DNA from: Avimonas intestinalis
GTDB lineage: Bacteria; Bacillota; Clostridia; Oscillospirales; Acutalibacteraceae
Length of the DNA stretch: 64,000 bases
Direction: 5' to 3'
NCBI GenBank assembly: GCA_904380375.1
Contig: CAJFID010000021.1
Location: 10,376-74,375, forward strand
Numbering within the stretch: the first letter of the stretch is position 1; each line of letters opens with the position of its first letter. The notes below the pieces were generated by a model, which was given only the letters and a program-made list of their open reading frames with translations, searched no databases and was not told the DNA's origin. Positions 54,097 to 62,771 of the stretch are shown here, piece by piece. Both the position numbers and the translations under genes were made by a program.

Positions 54097-55923
54097 GTGG
54101 AGAAAATTTTACTTGATACCGATATCGGCGGCGATATTGACGATGCGATCTGCCTTGCCTATTTGTTAAAAGAACCGCAGTGCGATCTGCTCGGCATTAC
54201 CACGGTTTGCGGAGAGCCTGAAAAGCGCGCGGCGGTTGCGGATGCCATATGCAAAGCTGCCGGAGCAGATATCCCGATCGTGGCCGGCATGGACAGCACC
54301 CTGCAGCCGATCCCGCTGTATCCAACGCCGGACGGCGCTTGCGCATTAAAAAATTGGCGGCACGATTCCTTTGAAAAAGCGGACGCGCCGGGCTTTTTGT
54401 ATGGAAAAATTAAAGAGAACCCGCACGAGGTCGTGCTGATCGGCATCGGGAATATGACCAATATTGCCACGCTGTTCCGCACGTACCCCGACGCCCCGGA
54501 TCTGCTAAAGGGGCTTTACGTGATGAACGGGTATTTCGGCTTGGAACCGTTGCCCGATCCCTATTATAACTGGAATTCTTGGGCGGACCCCTTGGCGTCA
54601 AGCATGGTGTTTTCCTCTCGCGTTGGCACCCATCGGGCCGTGCCGCTTGAAGTGACCGACCGGCTGACGATTGACGCAGAAGAGGCGGGCACCCTTTTGC
54701 GGGCAGACAGCGATCTGATGAAAGCAGTATTCAATTTCGGAAACGCGTGGCTGCAAAGCGCCGGAAAACTGACCCTGCACGATCCGCTGGCGGCGGTAAG
54801 CGTTTTCCATCCGGATATTTGCCGTTATGAAAGGGGCTTTGTACGGGTGGAAACCGTGCGGGAAAGCGAGATGGGCGGCACTTTCTTTACCCCTTCGCCG
54901 GATGGCAACGTGGAAATTGCCCGAACGGTGGACAAAGAGCGCTTTTACCGTATCTTGAGCGACGCGCTGAATGCGGGGATGTTCACTCCAAGCCGGCGCT
55001 ATATACCGCCGTTGGTGGTCAGCCGGGCAAAATCGGCCGGCGATGCCGGAGAAGCGTGGCTGGACGCTCTTGATAAGACGATTGCCGATTTGGAAAGCCG
55101 GTGGGAAATTTCTGTCGGCCGTTCGTTAGCCGGGGGGACGCACGCGTTTGTCGCTTATGCCGACGGGAAAAACGGCGGCCGTTATGTTTTCAAAATGGAT
55201 ATGCCGGAGAATCTTGGCGGCGAGTTTTCAAGCAGCATCGCCGCCTTGAACGCAGCAAACGGGCGGGGATATGTCAAGCTGATTGCGTATGATAGCGAGA
55301 AAAAGGCCTGTTTGCTTGAGCGCTTGGGAAAACCCATGAGCGAGCTCCCTTATTCCGTGAAGGATCAACTCCGCCTCATCGGTTCCGTATTGCAAAAAAC
55401 GTGGGGAGTCCCCGCAGGGGATGCCGGCTTGACTGCGGGCGCCGACAGCATCGCTTGGTTTCGCGGCTTTATCGGCAAAGCGTGGGAAAGGCAAAACCGC
55501 CCCTGCCCCCAGCGGGTGATTTCCCAAGCTTTCTCTTACCTAGCGTCCAGGGAAAGCGCAATGAATCCATCGGAGTTTGTTATGGTTCACGGCGATGCGC
55601 ACGGGAACAACACGCTGCAAGACCCGTCGGAGGAAAACGGGTTTAAGCTCATCGACCCGGACGGTATTTTTTGCGAAAAGGCGTATGATTTGGGCGTCCT
55701 TATGCGGGAATGGCCCGAAGAATACGCGCAGGATCCCTTGCGTAAAGGCCGGGAACGCTGTGAATATCTCCAGGCGTTAACCGGCGTGCCGGCACAAGCG
55801 ATTTGGGAATGGGGCTTTGTGCAGACCGTTTCCACCGCCTTGGCATTGCTGCAAACCGGCCAGGAGGAGCAGGGGCGCGCACTGCTGAAGGTGGCGGAAA
55901 GCTGGACCATGCCGGAGACCTGA
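54097..55923 (+). CDS. Nucleoside hydrolase - APH(6)/hydroxyurea phosphotransferase fusion
   Basis: 608 residues in one uninterrupted frame. Residues 1-305 are an inosine-uridine nucleoside hydrolase: LLDTDIGGDIDDA with Asp7, 9, 13, 15 and 16, IGIGNMTNIATLF near 116-126, YNWNSWADPLASSMVF near 157-172, LHDPLAAV with His228. Residues about 335-608 are a kinase of the aminoglycoside/hydroxyurea resistance family: nucleotide-binding start VGRSLAGGTHAFVAYA, catalytic VMVHGDAHGNN (Asp500, Asn505), metal Asp in LIDPDGIF, and YDLGVLMREWPEEY. The GTG at 54097 has AGGAGGAG 7 nt upstream; a TTG 16 codons earlier is less likely. Lower GC than its neighbours. The combined substrate is unknown: nucleoside-like antibiotic inactivation or ribose salvage with phosphorylation are both possible. 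Confidence 0.9.
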   Translation: MEKILLDTDIGGDIDDAICLAYLLKEPQCDLLGITTVCGEPEKRAAVADAICKAAGADIPIVAGMDSTLQPIPLYPTPDGACALKNWRHDSFEKADAPGFLYGKIKENPHEVVLIGIGNMTNIATLFRTYPDAPDLLKGLYVMNGYFGLEPLPDPYYNWNSWADPLASSMVFSSRVGTHRAVPLEVTDRLTIDAEEAGTLLRADSDLMKAVFNFGNAWLQSAGKLTLHDPLAAVSVFHPDICRYERGFVRVETVRESEMGGTFFTPSPDGNVEIARTVDKERFYRILSDALNAGMFTPSRRYIPPLVVSRAKSAGDAGEAWLDALDKTIADLESRWEISVGRSLAGGTHAFVAYADGKNGGRYVFKMDMPENLGGEFSSSIAALNAANGRGYVKLIAYDSEKKACLLERLGKPMSELPYSVKDQLRLIGSVLQKTWGVPAGDAGLTAGADSIAWFRGFIGKAWERQNRPCPQRVISQAFSYLASRESAMNPSEFVMVHGDAHGNNTLQDPSEENGFKLIDPDGIFCEKAYDLGVLMREWPEEYAQDPLRKGRERCEYLQALTGVPAQAIWEWGFVQTVSTALALLQTGQEEQGRALLKVAESWTMPET

Positions 55924-56088
55924 CATTCAGCCCGGCATCGCCGGCAGCGCAGCGTGCCCCGCAGCAGCGCCATGGCGGCGGGAGCCGCGACGGCCTGCCT
56001 TTTCTGGATCCGTGAAACCATCCCGCCCCCGAAAGCAGGCGGATACAAGGTGGAGTAAGCGGGACCTTCAGGCAGGGAAAATGGGAAG

Positions 56089-56134
56089 AACGCCCCCGGG
56101 AACCCGCAGGAACGTGTGGCCTGGGGGGCGTTTT
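56089..56134 (+). terminator. Terminator downstream of the fusion gene
   Basis: AACGCCCCC (56089-56097) pairs with GGGGGCGTT (56124-56132) across a 26-nt loop; the final TT runs on into TTTT. Confidence 0.65.
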
Positions 56135-56429
56135 CGCGCCGGGCACAAGGGGCGCGCTGGCCCTCCCGACGCCGCATCCCGCGCGTGCGCAGCCGGCCTT
56201 ATGTGGACACTGCCGGCCATTCAAAGGTATCTGTCCGCTTAACACCCGGATTCTTGAGCGGGCGCGGCCCGTGCTGACCGAGGGCCGCCTCCTTTGCCGT
56301 GCCGCCGGGCGGCTGCCCTGCGTGCGGGGGCCCCGCCGCGGCGGCGTTTGTGGAATCCGGCTTGTTTTTTAGGCCGGATGCGGGGAATCTTTTACGGCGG
56401 TTTTTGGGGCGGAAGGGGGCGCTGCCGTC

Positions 56430-56458
56430 TTGACCGCTTTTGTCGGAAATGGTAATAT
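56430..56458 (+). promoter_or_regulatory. Promoter of hisH-hisF
   Basis: TTGACC (56430-56435), 17-nt spacer ending TGG, TAATAT (56453-56458). Confidence 0.75.
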
Positions 56459-56553
56459 AGAAAAATAATGTACTATAAATGTGCCGGAAGTGCACTGGGT
56501 GTACTGCGGTGTATTGCCTGTAAGGCGGCGGTATCGGAAGGGAGGCCGTGCGG

Positions 56554-57177
56554 TTGATTGCGATTATAGATTACGGCGCGGGGAACCTGCGCAGCGTGGA
56601 GCTGGCCTTCCGCCGGATCGGCGTCCAGGCCAGGGCGACGGGGGACGGCGAAGAGATCCGGGCGGCGTCGGGGGCGGTCCTGCCCGGCGTCGGCGCGTTT
56701 GCAGACGCCATGGGCGCGCTGGAAAAGCGGGGGCTGGTCCCCGTGATCCGGGACTATGCCGCCTCCGGCCGGCCGCTTCTCGGCATCTGCCTGGGGATGC
56801 AGGCGCTGCTGGACGGCAGTGAGGAGGGGCCGGGCCTCCCTGGGCTGGGCTTGATCCCCGGCCGGGCAGCCCGGCTGCCGGAGCGGGGGCTGAAAATCCC
56901 GCACATCGGCTGGAACAGCCTGCGGGCGGCCAAGCAGAGCCCGCTACTGGCCGGCCTGCCAGAAGAACCGTACGCCTATTTTGTCCATTCCTACGCCTGC
57001 TGGGCGGAGCGCCCGGAGGATGTGCTGGCGGTGACGGAGTACGGCGTGCCCTTCCACTCCGCCGTGCGGCGAGGCAACGTGATGGGCGTCCAGTTCCACC
57101 CGGAAAAGTCGGGACGGCACGGGGAGCAGATGCTGCGCAACTTCGCGGCAATGGCCGAGAGCGGCAGACGGGCTTGA
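56554..57177 (+). CDS. hisH: Imidazole glycerol phosphate synthase, glutaminase subunit
   Basis: Supplies ammonia to HisF in histidine (and AICAR) formation. 207 residues, class I amidotransferase: IAIIDYGAGNLRSVELAF at the start, nucleophile Cys79 in LGICLGMQALLDGSEEG, and VQFHPEKSG with His182 and Glu184. Two starts compete: GTG 56548 and TTG 56554. GGGAGG is 8 nt from the TTG but only 2 nt from the GTG, so TTG is preferred. It is followed 77 nt later by its partner hisF; the rest of the his pathway is not in the window. Confidence 0.95.
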   Translation: MIAIIDYGAGNLRSVELAFRRIGVQARATGDGEEIRAASGAVLPGVGAFADAMGALEKRGLVPVIRDYAASGRPLLGICLGMQALLDGSEEGPGLPGLGLIPGRAARLPERGLKIPHIGWNSLRAAKQSPLLAGLPEEPYAYFVHSYACWAERPEDVLAVTEYGVPFHSAVRRGNVMGVQFHPEKSGRHGEQMLRNFAAMAESGRRA

Positions 57178-57254
57178 GCCGGGCGGCTGTCCGGCGCGCC
57201 CCTCCACCTGCCGGGCAGGGCGGGTAAACCAAAAGGAAAGGACGTGGCCGAGCC

Positions 57255-58022
57255 ATGTATGCAAAACGGATTATCCCCTGCCTTGACATCAAGGACGGCC
57301 GCGTGGTCAAGGGGGTCAATTTCCTCGGCCTGCGGGATGCGGGGGATCCGGTGGAGGTTGCCCGGCGGTATTCCGACGAGGGGGCGGACGAGGTGGTGTT
57401 CCTGGACATCACCGCCACCCACGAAGGACGCTCCACCGTCGTGGACCTGGCCGCGCGGGTGGCCGAGCAGCTTGCGATCCCCTTTACCGTGGGAGGCGGC
57501 ATCCGCACGACGGAGGATTTCCGCGCGGTGCTGCTGCAGGGGGCGGACAAGGTATCGATCAATTCCGCGGCGATTGACCGGCCGGAGCTGATCTCTCAGG
57601 CGGCGGAGCGGTTCGGGAGCCAGTGCGTGGTGGTCGCCATTGACGCCCGGCGGCGTGAGGACGGCTCCGGCTGGGACGTGTACAAGCACGGCGGGCGGCT
57701 GAACACCGGCCTGGACGTCCTTGCCTGGGCGGCGGAGGCCGAGCGCCGCGGGGCGGGGGAGATCCTGCTGACCAGTATGGACTGCGACGGCACCAAGGCG
57801 GGGTATGACCTCGCGCTGACGGCCGCGGTTTCCAGCCGGGCGGGGATCCCGGTGATCGCTTCCGGCGGGGCCGGGACGATGCGGCATTTTGCCGAGGCGT
57901 TTACTAAAGGAAAGGCCGACGCGGTGCTGGCGGCCTCCTTGTTCCACTACCGCGAGGTGGAGATCCCGGCGCTCAAGGCCTACCTGGCTTCCTGCGGGAT
58001 CCCGGTGCGCCCGGTGGAATGA
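57255..58022 (+). CDS. hisF: Imidazole glycerol phosphate synthase, cyclase subunit
   Basis: 255-residue (beta-alpha)8 barrel forming the imidazole ring from PRFAR and ammonia. Catalytic Asp11 (IIPCLDIKDGRVVKG) and Asp130 (VVVAIDARR) are in place; phosphate-binding motifs FTVGGGIRT and VIASGGAGTM are visible. ATG 57255 follows GGAAAGGACG. Second gene of the hisH-hisF pair. Confidence 0.97.
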   Translation: MYAKRIIPCLDIKDGRVVKGVNFLGLRDAGDPVEVARRYSDEGADEVVFLDITATHEGRSTVVDLAARVAEQLAIPFTVGGGIRTTEDFRAVLLQGADKVSINSAAIDRPELISQAAERFGSQCVVVAIDARRREDGSGWDVYKHGGRLNTGLDVLAWAAEAERRGAGEILLTSMDCDGTKAGYDLALTAAVSSRAGIPVIASGGAGTMRHFAEAFTKGKADAVLAASLFHYREVEIPALKAYLASCGIPVRPVE

Positions 58023-58103
58023 GGCAGGCAGAGAGACGTTTCGCCGTTAAAATCGCGAAGAGTTAGGAATAGAAATTTGGATAGAAATTGGGGAGGACTC
58101 GAA

Positions 58104-59708
58104 ATGGCTGCGAAGTATATTTTTGTCACAGGCGGCGTGGTATCCGGGCTGGGAAAGGGGATTACGGCGGCGTCGCTTGGGCGGCTGCTGAAATGCCGGG
58201 GGCTGACCGTCTCGGTCAAAAAGCTGGATCCCTATCTCAACGTTGACCCGGGCACGATGAACCCCATCCAGCACGGCGAGGTGTTCGTCACCGACGACGG
58301 CGCGGAAACCGACCTGGACCTCGGCCATTACGAGCGGTTTATTGACGTCAGCCTGAACCAGAACAGCTCGGTCACCTCGGGCAAGGTGTACTGGCACGTC
58401 CTGCAGAAGGAGCGCAAGGGGGATTACGACGGCGGGACGGTGCAGGTCATCCCCCATATCACCGACGAGATCAAACGCCGCATTGCGCTGGACGGAGACA
58501 AGTACGACGTGCATATCGTGGAAATCGGCGGCACGGTCGGGGACATTGAAGGCCGTCCCTTCCTGGAGGCGATCCGCCAGTTCGCCGTCCAGAACGGGCG
58601 GGAGAACTGCCTGTTCGTTCATGTGACGCTGGTGCCGTACCTCGCCGCCTCGCAGGAGATGAAGACCAAGCCCACCCAGCATTCGGTCAAGGAGCTGCTT
58701 TCCCTGGGCATCCAGCCGGACGTGATCGTCTGCCGCGCGGAGCATGAAATCACCCGCGAGCTCAAGGATAAGATCGCGCTGTTCTGCAACGTCAAGAAGG
58801 ACTGCGTCATCGCCAACTGCGACGTGCCCATCCTCTATGAAGCGCCGCTGGTGCTTGAAGAGGAGGGGCTGGCCAAGATTGTCTGCCGCGAGCTGGGGCT
58901 GGGCGAGCCGGCGCTGGATCTGACCGAATGGGAGTCGATCGTTAATACCTTACGCCACCCCAAGCAGTCGGTGCGCATCGCCCTGGTCGGAAAATACGTA
59001 GAGCTGCACGACGCCTACCTCAGCGTGGCGGAGGCGCTTAAGCACGGCGGCATTCCGACCGCGACGGCGGTCGAAATCCAGTGGGTGGACGCGGAGGAGC
59101 TGACCTGGGACAACGCGGACGACCTGCTCGGCGGGGTGGACGGCATCCTGGTTCCCGGCGGCTTCGGCAGCCGCGGGACCGAGGGGAAAATCACGGCGGC
59201 GCGGTATGCCCGCGAAAGGAAGGTGCCCTACCTCGGCATCTGCCTGGGGATGCAGGTGGCGGTGATTGAGTTTGCCCGCCACGTCCTCGGCTTTGCCGAC
59301 GCCCATTCCACCGAGCTTGACCCCGACACCACCCATCCGGTGATCGACCTGATGTCCGACCAGCTCGAGGTCCGCCAGCGCGGCGGCACCATGCGGCTGG
59401 GGAAATACCCCTGCGTGCTCGATATCCATTCCCGCGCCTATGGGCTGTACGGCGAGGAGCTGATTTACGAGCGGCACCGCCACCGCTACGAGTTCAACAA
59501 CGACTATCGGGAAGAGATGGAGAAGGGCGGTATGCTGCTCGCGGGCATCTCCCCGGACAAGCATATCGTGGAGATGGTGGAAATCCCGGATCACCCGTGG
59601 TTTGTCGGCTGCCAGTTCCATCCGGAATTCAAGTCCCGCCCCAACCGTCCGCACCCCCTGTTCCGCGGCCTGGTTTCCGCCGCGCTGGAGCATAAGAAGG
59701 CGCGCTGA
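58104..59708 (+). CDS. pyrG: CTP synthase
   Basis: Amidates UTP to CTP with glutamine and ATP. 534 residues. Synthetase domain at 1-265: KYIFVTGGVVSGLGKGITAA with the P-loop, DPYLNVDPGTMNPIQHGEVF, EIGGTVGDIEGRPFLEA. Glutaminase domain to the end: GILVPGGFGSRG, YLGICLGMQVAVIEFAR with the nucleophile Cys, and GCQFHPEFKSRP. ATG 58104 follows GGGGAGG. No GGG-repeat start region for reiterative control is apparent. Ended by the terminator at 59749-59779. Confidence 0.97.
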   Translation: MAAKYIFVTGGVVSGLGKGITAASLGRLLKCRGLTVSVKKLDPYLNVDPGTMNPIQHGEVFVTDDGAETDLDLGHYERFIDVSLNQNSSVTSGKVYWHVLQKERKGDYDGGTVQVIPHITDEIKRRIALDGDKYDVHIVEIGGTVGDIEGRPFLEAIRQFAVQNGRENCLFVHVTLVPYLAASQEMKTKPTQHSVKELLSLGIQPDVIVCRAEHEITRELKDKIALFCNVKKDCVIANCDVPILYEAPLVLEEEGLAKIVCRELGLGEPALDLTEWESIVNTLRHPKQSVRIALVGKYVELHDAYLSVAEALKHGGIPTATAVEIQWVDAEELTWDNADDLLGGVDGILVPGGFGSRGTEGKITAARYARERKVPYLGICLGMQVAVIEFARHVLGFADAHSTELDPDTTHPVIDLMSDQLEVRQRGGTMRLGKYPCVLDIHSRAYGLYGEELIYERHRHRYEFNNDYREEMEKGGMLLAGISPDKHIVEMVEIPDHPWFVGCQFHPEFKSRPNRPHPLFRGLVSAALEHKKAR

Positions 59709-59748
59709 GCCGGCGGCAAGGCGGAAAAGCAGCCTTTTTCGGCGGCTT

Positions 59749-59779
59749 GGGCCGTCCCCTTGCCGGGGACGGCCCTTTT
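59749..59779 (+). terminator. Terminator of pyrG
   Basis: Perfect 11-bp arms GGGCCGTCCCC / GGGGACGGCCC with a 5-nt loop, then TTTT. Confidence 0.9.
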
Positions 59780-59849
59780 GATTAGGATTGGAAATGCCGC
59801 GCAGGCGGTGCAAAAGGTGGTGCAGAAGGCGATGCGGAAGGAGAAAACC

Positions 59850-60689
59850 ATGGCGTTTTTTTGCGCAGGCGAGGCGCGCTTCCCTCTGGGGGAGCGCACC
59901 TATGTGATGGGAATATTGAACGTGACCCCGGACAGCTTTTCGGATGGGGGACGGTATCTTCAGCCCGAGGCGGCCATCCGCCATGCGGAGGAAATGGAGC
60001 GTGCCGGCGCGGATATGCTGGACATCGGCGCCCAGTCCACCCGTCCTGGCCATACCCCGGTTACGGTGGAGGAGGAGTGGGCCCGGCTGGAGCCGGTCCT
60101 GCGCGCCCTGCACGGGCGGACATCCCTGCCGCTGTCGGTTGATACCTATTACCCCGAGGTCGCTGAGCGGGCGGTGCAGGCCGGCGCGGTGATCATCAAC
60201 GACGTGTCGGGGAGCTTGAGCAACGGGATGCCCCGGGTGGCGGCCCAAACCGGCGCGTCCCTGGTGATGATGCACGCCGGCGGCGGGGCGGACGACGCGG
60301 GGCAGGAAGACGCCCTGCAAGCGGTGCGCGCCTATTTCCGCCGTGCGCTGGAGGCCGCCGGGCAGGCGGGCCTCCCCCGGGAGCGGGTATGCCTTGATCC
60401 GGGCATCGGTTTCGGCAAGGACCGGCAGGGCGACCTGGCGCTGGCGGCCCGGCTGGGGGAGCTGACGGCGGAATTCCCGGAGTCGGCGGTGCTGGTGGGA
60501 GCCTCCCGCAAACGGGTGATCGCTTCCTGCTGCTCTCCGGAGCCGGCGGCAGGGGAGCGGCTGGCGGGGACGCTGGCCTTTCATACCGTCGCCCAGTGGA
60601 ACGGGGCGCACATCCTGCGGGTACACGACGTGGCGCAGGCGGTCCAGGCCGCCCGGGTGGCCGATGCCCTCCGCCGGGCGGCAAAATAA
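59850..60689 (+). CDS. folP: Dihydropteroate synthase
   Basis: Joins 4-aminobenzoate to the pterin pyrophosphate; the sulfonamide target. 279 residues. YVMGILNVTPDSFSDGGRYL, DMLDIGAQSTRPGHTPV, INDVSGSLSNGM, LDPGIGFGKD and LVGASRKRVI are all family signatures. ATG 59850 follows GGAAGGAG. A membrane-protein gene follows 21 nt later; folB and folK are about 2.4 kb further on, beyond the oppositely oriented glycosyltransferase gene. Confidence 0.97.
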   Translation: MAFFCAGEARFPLGERTYVMGILNVTPDSFSDGGRYLQPEAAIRHAEEMERAGADMLDIGAQSTRPGHTPVTVEEEWARLEPVLRALHGRTSLPLSVDTYYPEVAERAVQAGAVIINDVSGSLSNGMPRVAAQTGASLVMMHAGGGADDAGQEDALQAVRAYFRRALEAAGQAGLPRERVCLDPGIGFGKDRQGDLALAARLGELTAEFPESAVLVGASRKRVIASCCSPEPAAGERLAGTLAFHTVAQWNGAHILRVHDVAQAVQAARVADALRRAAK

Positions 60690-60710
60690 AAGGCAAAAGG
60701 AGGAAGTGCT

Positions 60711-61283
60711 GTGGGAGCCCAAAAAATCCCCCGATGGAAAATGCCCCTATGGAAAAGGGAGCTGCTGCTGTTCCTTGCGGCCATCGCGGTGGCGGCGGCG
60801 CTGTTTGCCGCCGGCGCGGCGGTTCTGTTCTGGCTGCCTGAGGGGGATGTGCCCCCGGCGTTTTTCGGCGCGCGTTTTTACCTTCGTCTTTTCCTAGAGG
60901 ATCCCCTGTCCCTTCGGGCTTTATGGAACACCCTTTGCGTACCGCTGGCGGTTTCGCTGGCGGCTGCGGTATTTTCCCGGGTGCTGGCGGCGGCCGTCAC
61001 CTGGCGGTTCCCCACCGTTCCTGCCGGCTGGATGGATCTGGCGGCGGTGGTGCTGACGGTGATCCTTCCGGTGCTGCTGCTGGCCCCGGCGCTGATCCCT
61101 GTCTGGGACAATCCCGGCCTGTTTTCGTGGATGGTGCCGGCATTGCAGAAATGGCTGCTTGCCGCGGCCTTTTTGATCCTGCCGGCCCTGCTGCTGGCCT
61201 TTCTGCTCTGGGGTGCGGAACGCCTGCTCCGGTATGTGGTTCGCCGGCTTTGCGCACGGCGGGGCGGCATTGCCAGCAAGTGA
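60711..61283 (+). CDS. Membrane protein, function unknown
   Basis: 190 residues with a basic N-terminus (RWKMPLWKRE) and four likely membrane spans at about 18-41, 76-94, 107-127 and 143-168, ending in a basic tail (VVRRLCARRGGIASK). The run LRALWNTLCVPLAVSLAAAV superficially resembles ABC permease helices, but conserved permease loops are missing, so no family is claimed. The start GTG at 60711 has AAAAGGAGG. Probably co-transcribed with folP. Confidence 0.65.
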   Translation: MGAQKIPRWKMPLWKRELLLFLAAIAVAAALFAAGAAVLFWLPEGDVPPAFFGARFYLRLFLEDPLSLRALWNTLCVPLAVSLAAAVFSRVLAAAVTWRFPTVPAGWMDLAAVVLTVILPVLLLAPALIPVWDNPGLFSWMVPALQKWLLAAAFLILPALLLAFLLWGAERLLRYVVRRLCARRGGIASK

Positions 61284-61320
61284 TAGGACGGCTGTCAGGC
61301 CGTATGCTGGAAGCGCCAAG

Positions 61321-61350
61321 GGGCCGCTGACCTTTCAAGGTCAGCGGCCC
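61321..61350. terminator. Hairpin between convergent genes, probable terminator
   Basis: Perfect 14-bp arms GGGCCGCTGACCTT / AAGGTCAGCGGCCC with a 2-nt loop; no T tract on either side. Confidence 0.55.
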
Positions 61351-61402
61351 GCAATTTGCCGGCGCGTATCCCCGGCGCAAGGAACGGAAATTTCCCATTG
61401 TT

Positions 61403-62368
61403 TTACAACAGCCGTCCCCGGAAAATAAATTCCTCAAGCCGCCGAAGCATAGGCAGCGCCCGCAATGAAGGAAAGGCGCACAGCATCGCCGCAAAATAGG
61501 TGTACCAGAGCCGAAAATCCGGATACCGGGCATAATGGGGGAGGGAACGGCTTCCCAGCCTCCAGGGCTTGAGCCCGGCAAAATGTATGCCGTTGAGCTG
61601 TTCGGGGCGGGGATATCCGCCGATTGATCCATATCGGATGTCAATGCAATGCCAGCTCCCGGACCATAATAAAGTGGCCAGCTGCATTTCCGGCCAGGGG
61701 AAGAGGTGGAAAACCAGGCGGTCAATGGCCGGGTCTTTGAGGGCGGCCCATATCTGGGCCCACGCAATCAAGGAGGGGTCAAGCCGCCAGATGGCGGCGT
61801 TGATCCCCATATTGCCGGGGTCTGTGCGTACGCGGTCGGTGATAGCGGAGGGGATAGCGGCGCCATGGGGACATATCGGTTCGTAATGATGGTGCCAGCA
61901 CCATTTCCCGTCGGCGTCCGTCTCCCGGAGCGGGTTCCCGTCCGCGTCCAATTCCAGCCCGTATCCCCGCTTTTCCAGCGGAATCCCCGCCGGTGCAGGC
62001 AAGTCAAAAAGTTCGTCAAATCCGGATAGCGGCAGCATATCCGCGTCTAAAAGAAGCAGACGGCGGTAATGACAGGGCAGGTCGCCGTCCGGGCCCAGGC
62101 GCAACGCCTGAAAACGTGTCATCAGTAGGTCACGGTCGCTTCGTCCGCCGGATACACAGCTTTTTTTGCGGATTTCCTGCACGGCGATTACGCGGTCATA
62201 CAGCAGTCTCAATGCGGCTTTGGCGGCTGCGGAGACGGATTCCGTCGCCAGGCACACCAGGTCCTTCCTGGTTTCGCCGGCCCGCAGGGCATAAGCTAAA
62301 ACCAAAGCGCCGGGAAGGTATCCGTCGTTTCGCATGACAAACGTACAGTACGCGTCGTTTGCTTTCAT
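61403..62368 (-). CDS. GT8-like (glycogenin-type) glycosyltransferase
   Basis: 321 residues, GT-A fold. CTFVMRNDGYLPGALVLAYA and DLVCLATESVSAAAKAALRL form the nucleotide-sugar domain, YRRLLLLDADMLPLSGFDEL has the metal-binding DAD at 108-110, GNMGINAAIWRLDPSLI and IHFAGLKPW are typical later GT8 elements. Donor and acceptor are unknown. ATG 62368 follows AAGGAGG, but both lie in a perfect 12-bp stem (62367-62410), so translation may be gated. The only strong promoter upstream is at 62844-62872, beyond a terminator. Confidence 0.85.
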   Translation of the reverse strand: MKANDAYCTFVMRNDGYLPGALVLAYALRAGETRKDLVCLATESVSAAAKAALRLLYDRVIAVQEIRKKSCVSGGRSDRDLLMTRFQALRLGPDGDLPCHYRRLLLLDADMLPLSGFDELFDLPAPAGIPLEKRGYGLELDADGNPLRETDADGKWCWHHHYEPICPHGAAIPSAITDRVRTDPGNMGINAAIWRLDPSLIAWAQIWAALKDPAIDRLVFHLFPWPEMQLATLLWSGSWHCIDIRYGSIGGYPRPEQLNGIHFAGLKPWRLGSRSLPHYARYPDFRLWYTYFAAMLCAFPSLRALPMLRRLEEFIFRGRLL

Positions 62369-62410
62369 TTTTGCATCCTCCTTGCACAAGGGGAAGCGGG
62401 ATGCAAAAAT
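62367..62410 (-). promoter_or_regulatory. Stem sequestering the glycosyltransferase ribosome site
   Basis: On the minus strand ATTTTTGCATCC (62399-62410) pairs perfectly with GGATGCAAAAAT (62367-62378), which spans part of AAGGAGG and the first two bases of the start codon. An inner CCTT/AAGG pairing covers more of the ribosome site. Confidence 0.7.
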
Positions 62411-62609
62411 ATGCTGCCTTTTTCGTGCGCAGCTGGCACTTAAGGCTCAAAACGGGATAGTTCCGCCGCAGCGGTATTTTCCCAAACACAAAGTAAAAGC
62501 ATATTGCAGACATCGTTCGTTCCCCTTATCCGTTGATGTGGTTGCTGCAATATGCGGAAATAAGCAAGGCGTGATACACGAAGATTCCCCTCCTTCCCAA
62601 AGCGGCCGC

Positions 62610-62650
62610 AAAAAACGGCCGGGCGATCATGCGATCCGCCGCGGCCGTTT
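62610..62650 (-). terminator. Terminator of the small minus-strand transcript
   Basis: AAACGGCCG (62642-62650) pairs with CGGCCGTTT (62613-62621), extended by GCG/CGC and ATC/GAT pairs inside, followed by a T6 run (62610-62615). Confidence 0.85.
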
Positions 62651-62771
62651 CAAGACAGCAGGACACACCCCTCCCCCAGAGTGAGGAAGGGTAAGGCTGC
62701 AATCATGCGTGCTGCGGCAGACCGAAATAGCCTTTGCCCATAAAGGACAAAGGAACCCATCCGACAGTCCG

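Larger units (their letters stand above)
55924..56553. other. Intergenic stretch after the fusion gene
   Basis: Contains the terminator at 56089-56134, a stem ATCCGGC/GCCGGAT near 56354-56379 and the hisH promoter at 56430-56458. No coding region is supported. Confidence 0.55.

Noticed and set aside
62196..62513. 105-codon minus frame overlapping the glycosyltransferase start
   Set aside because: It has a passable ribosome site but runs out of frame through the glycosyltransferase gene and shows no domain; a truncated upstream ORF cannot be fully excluded.
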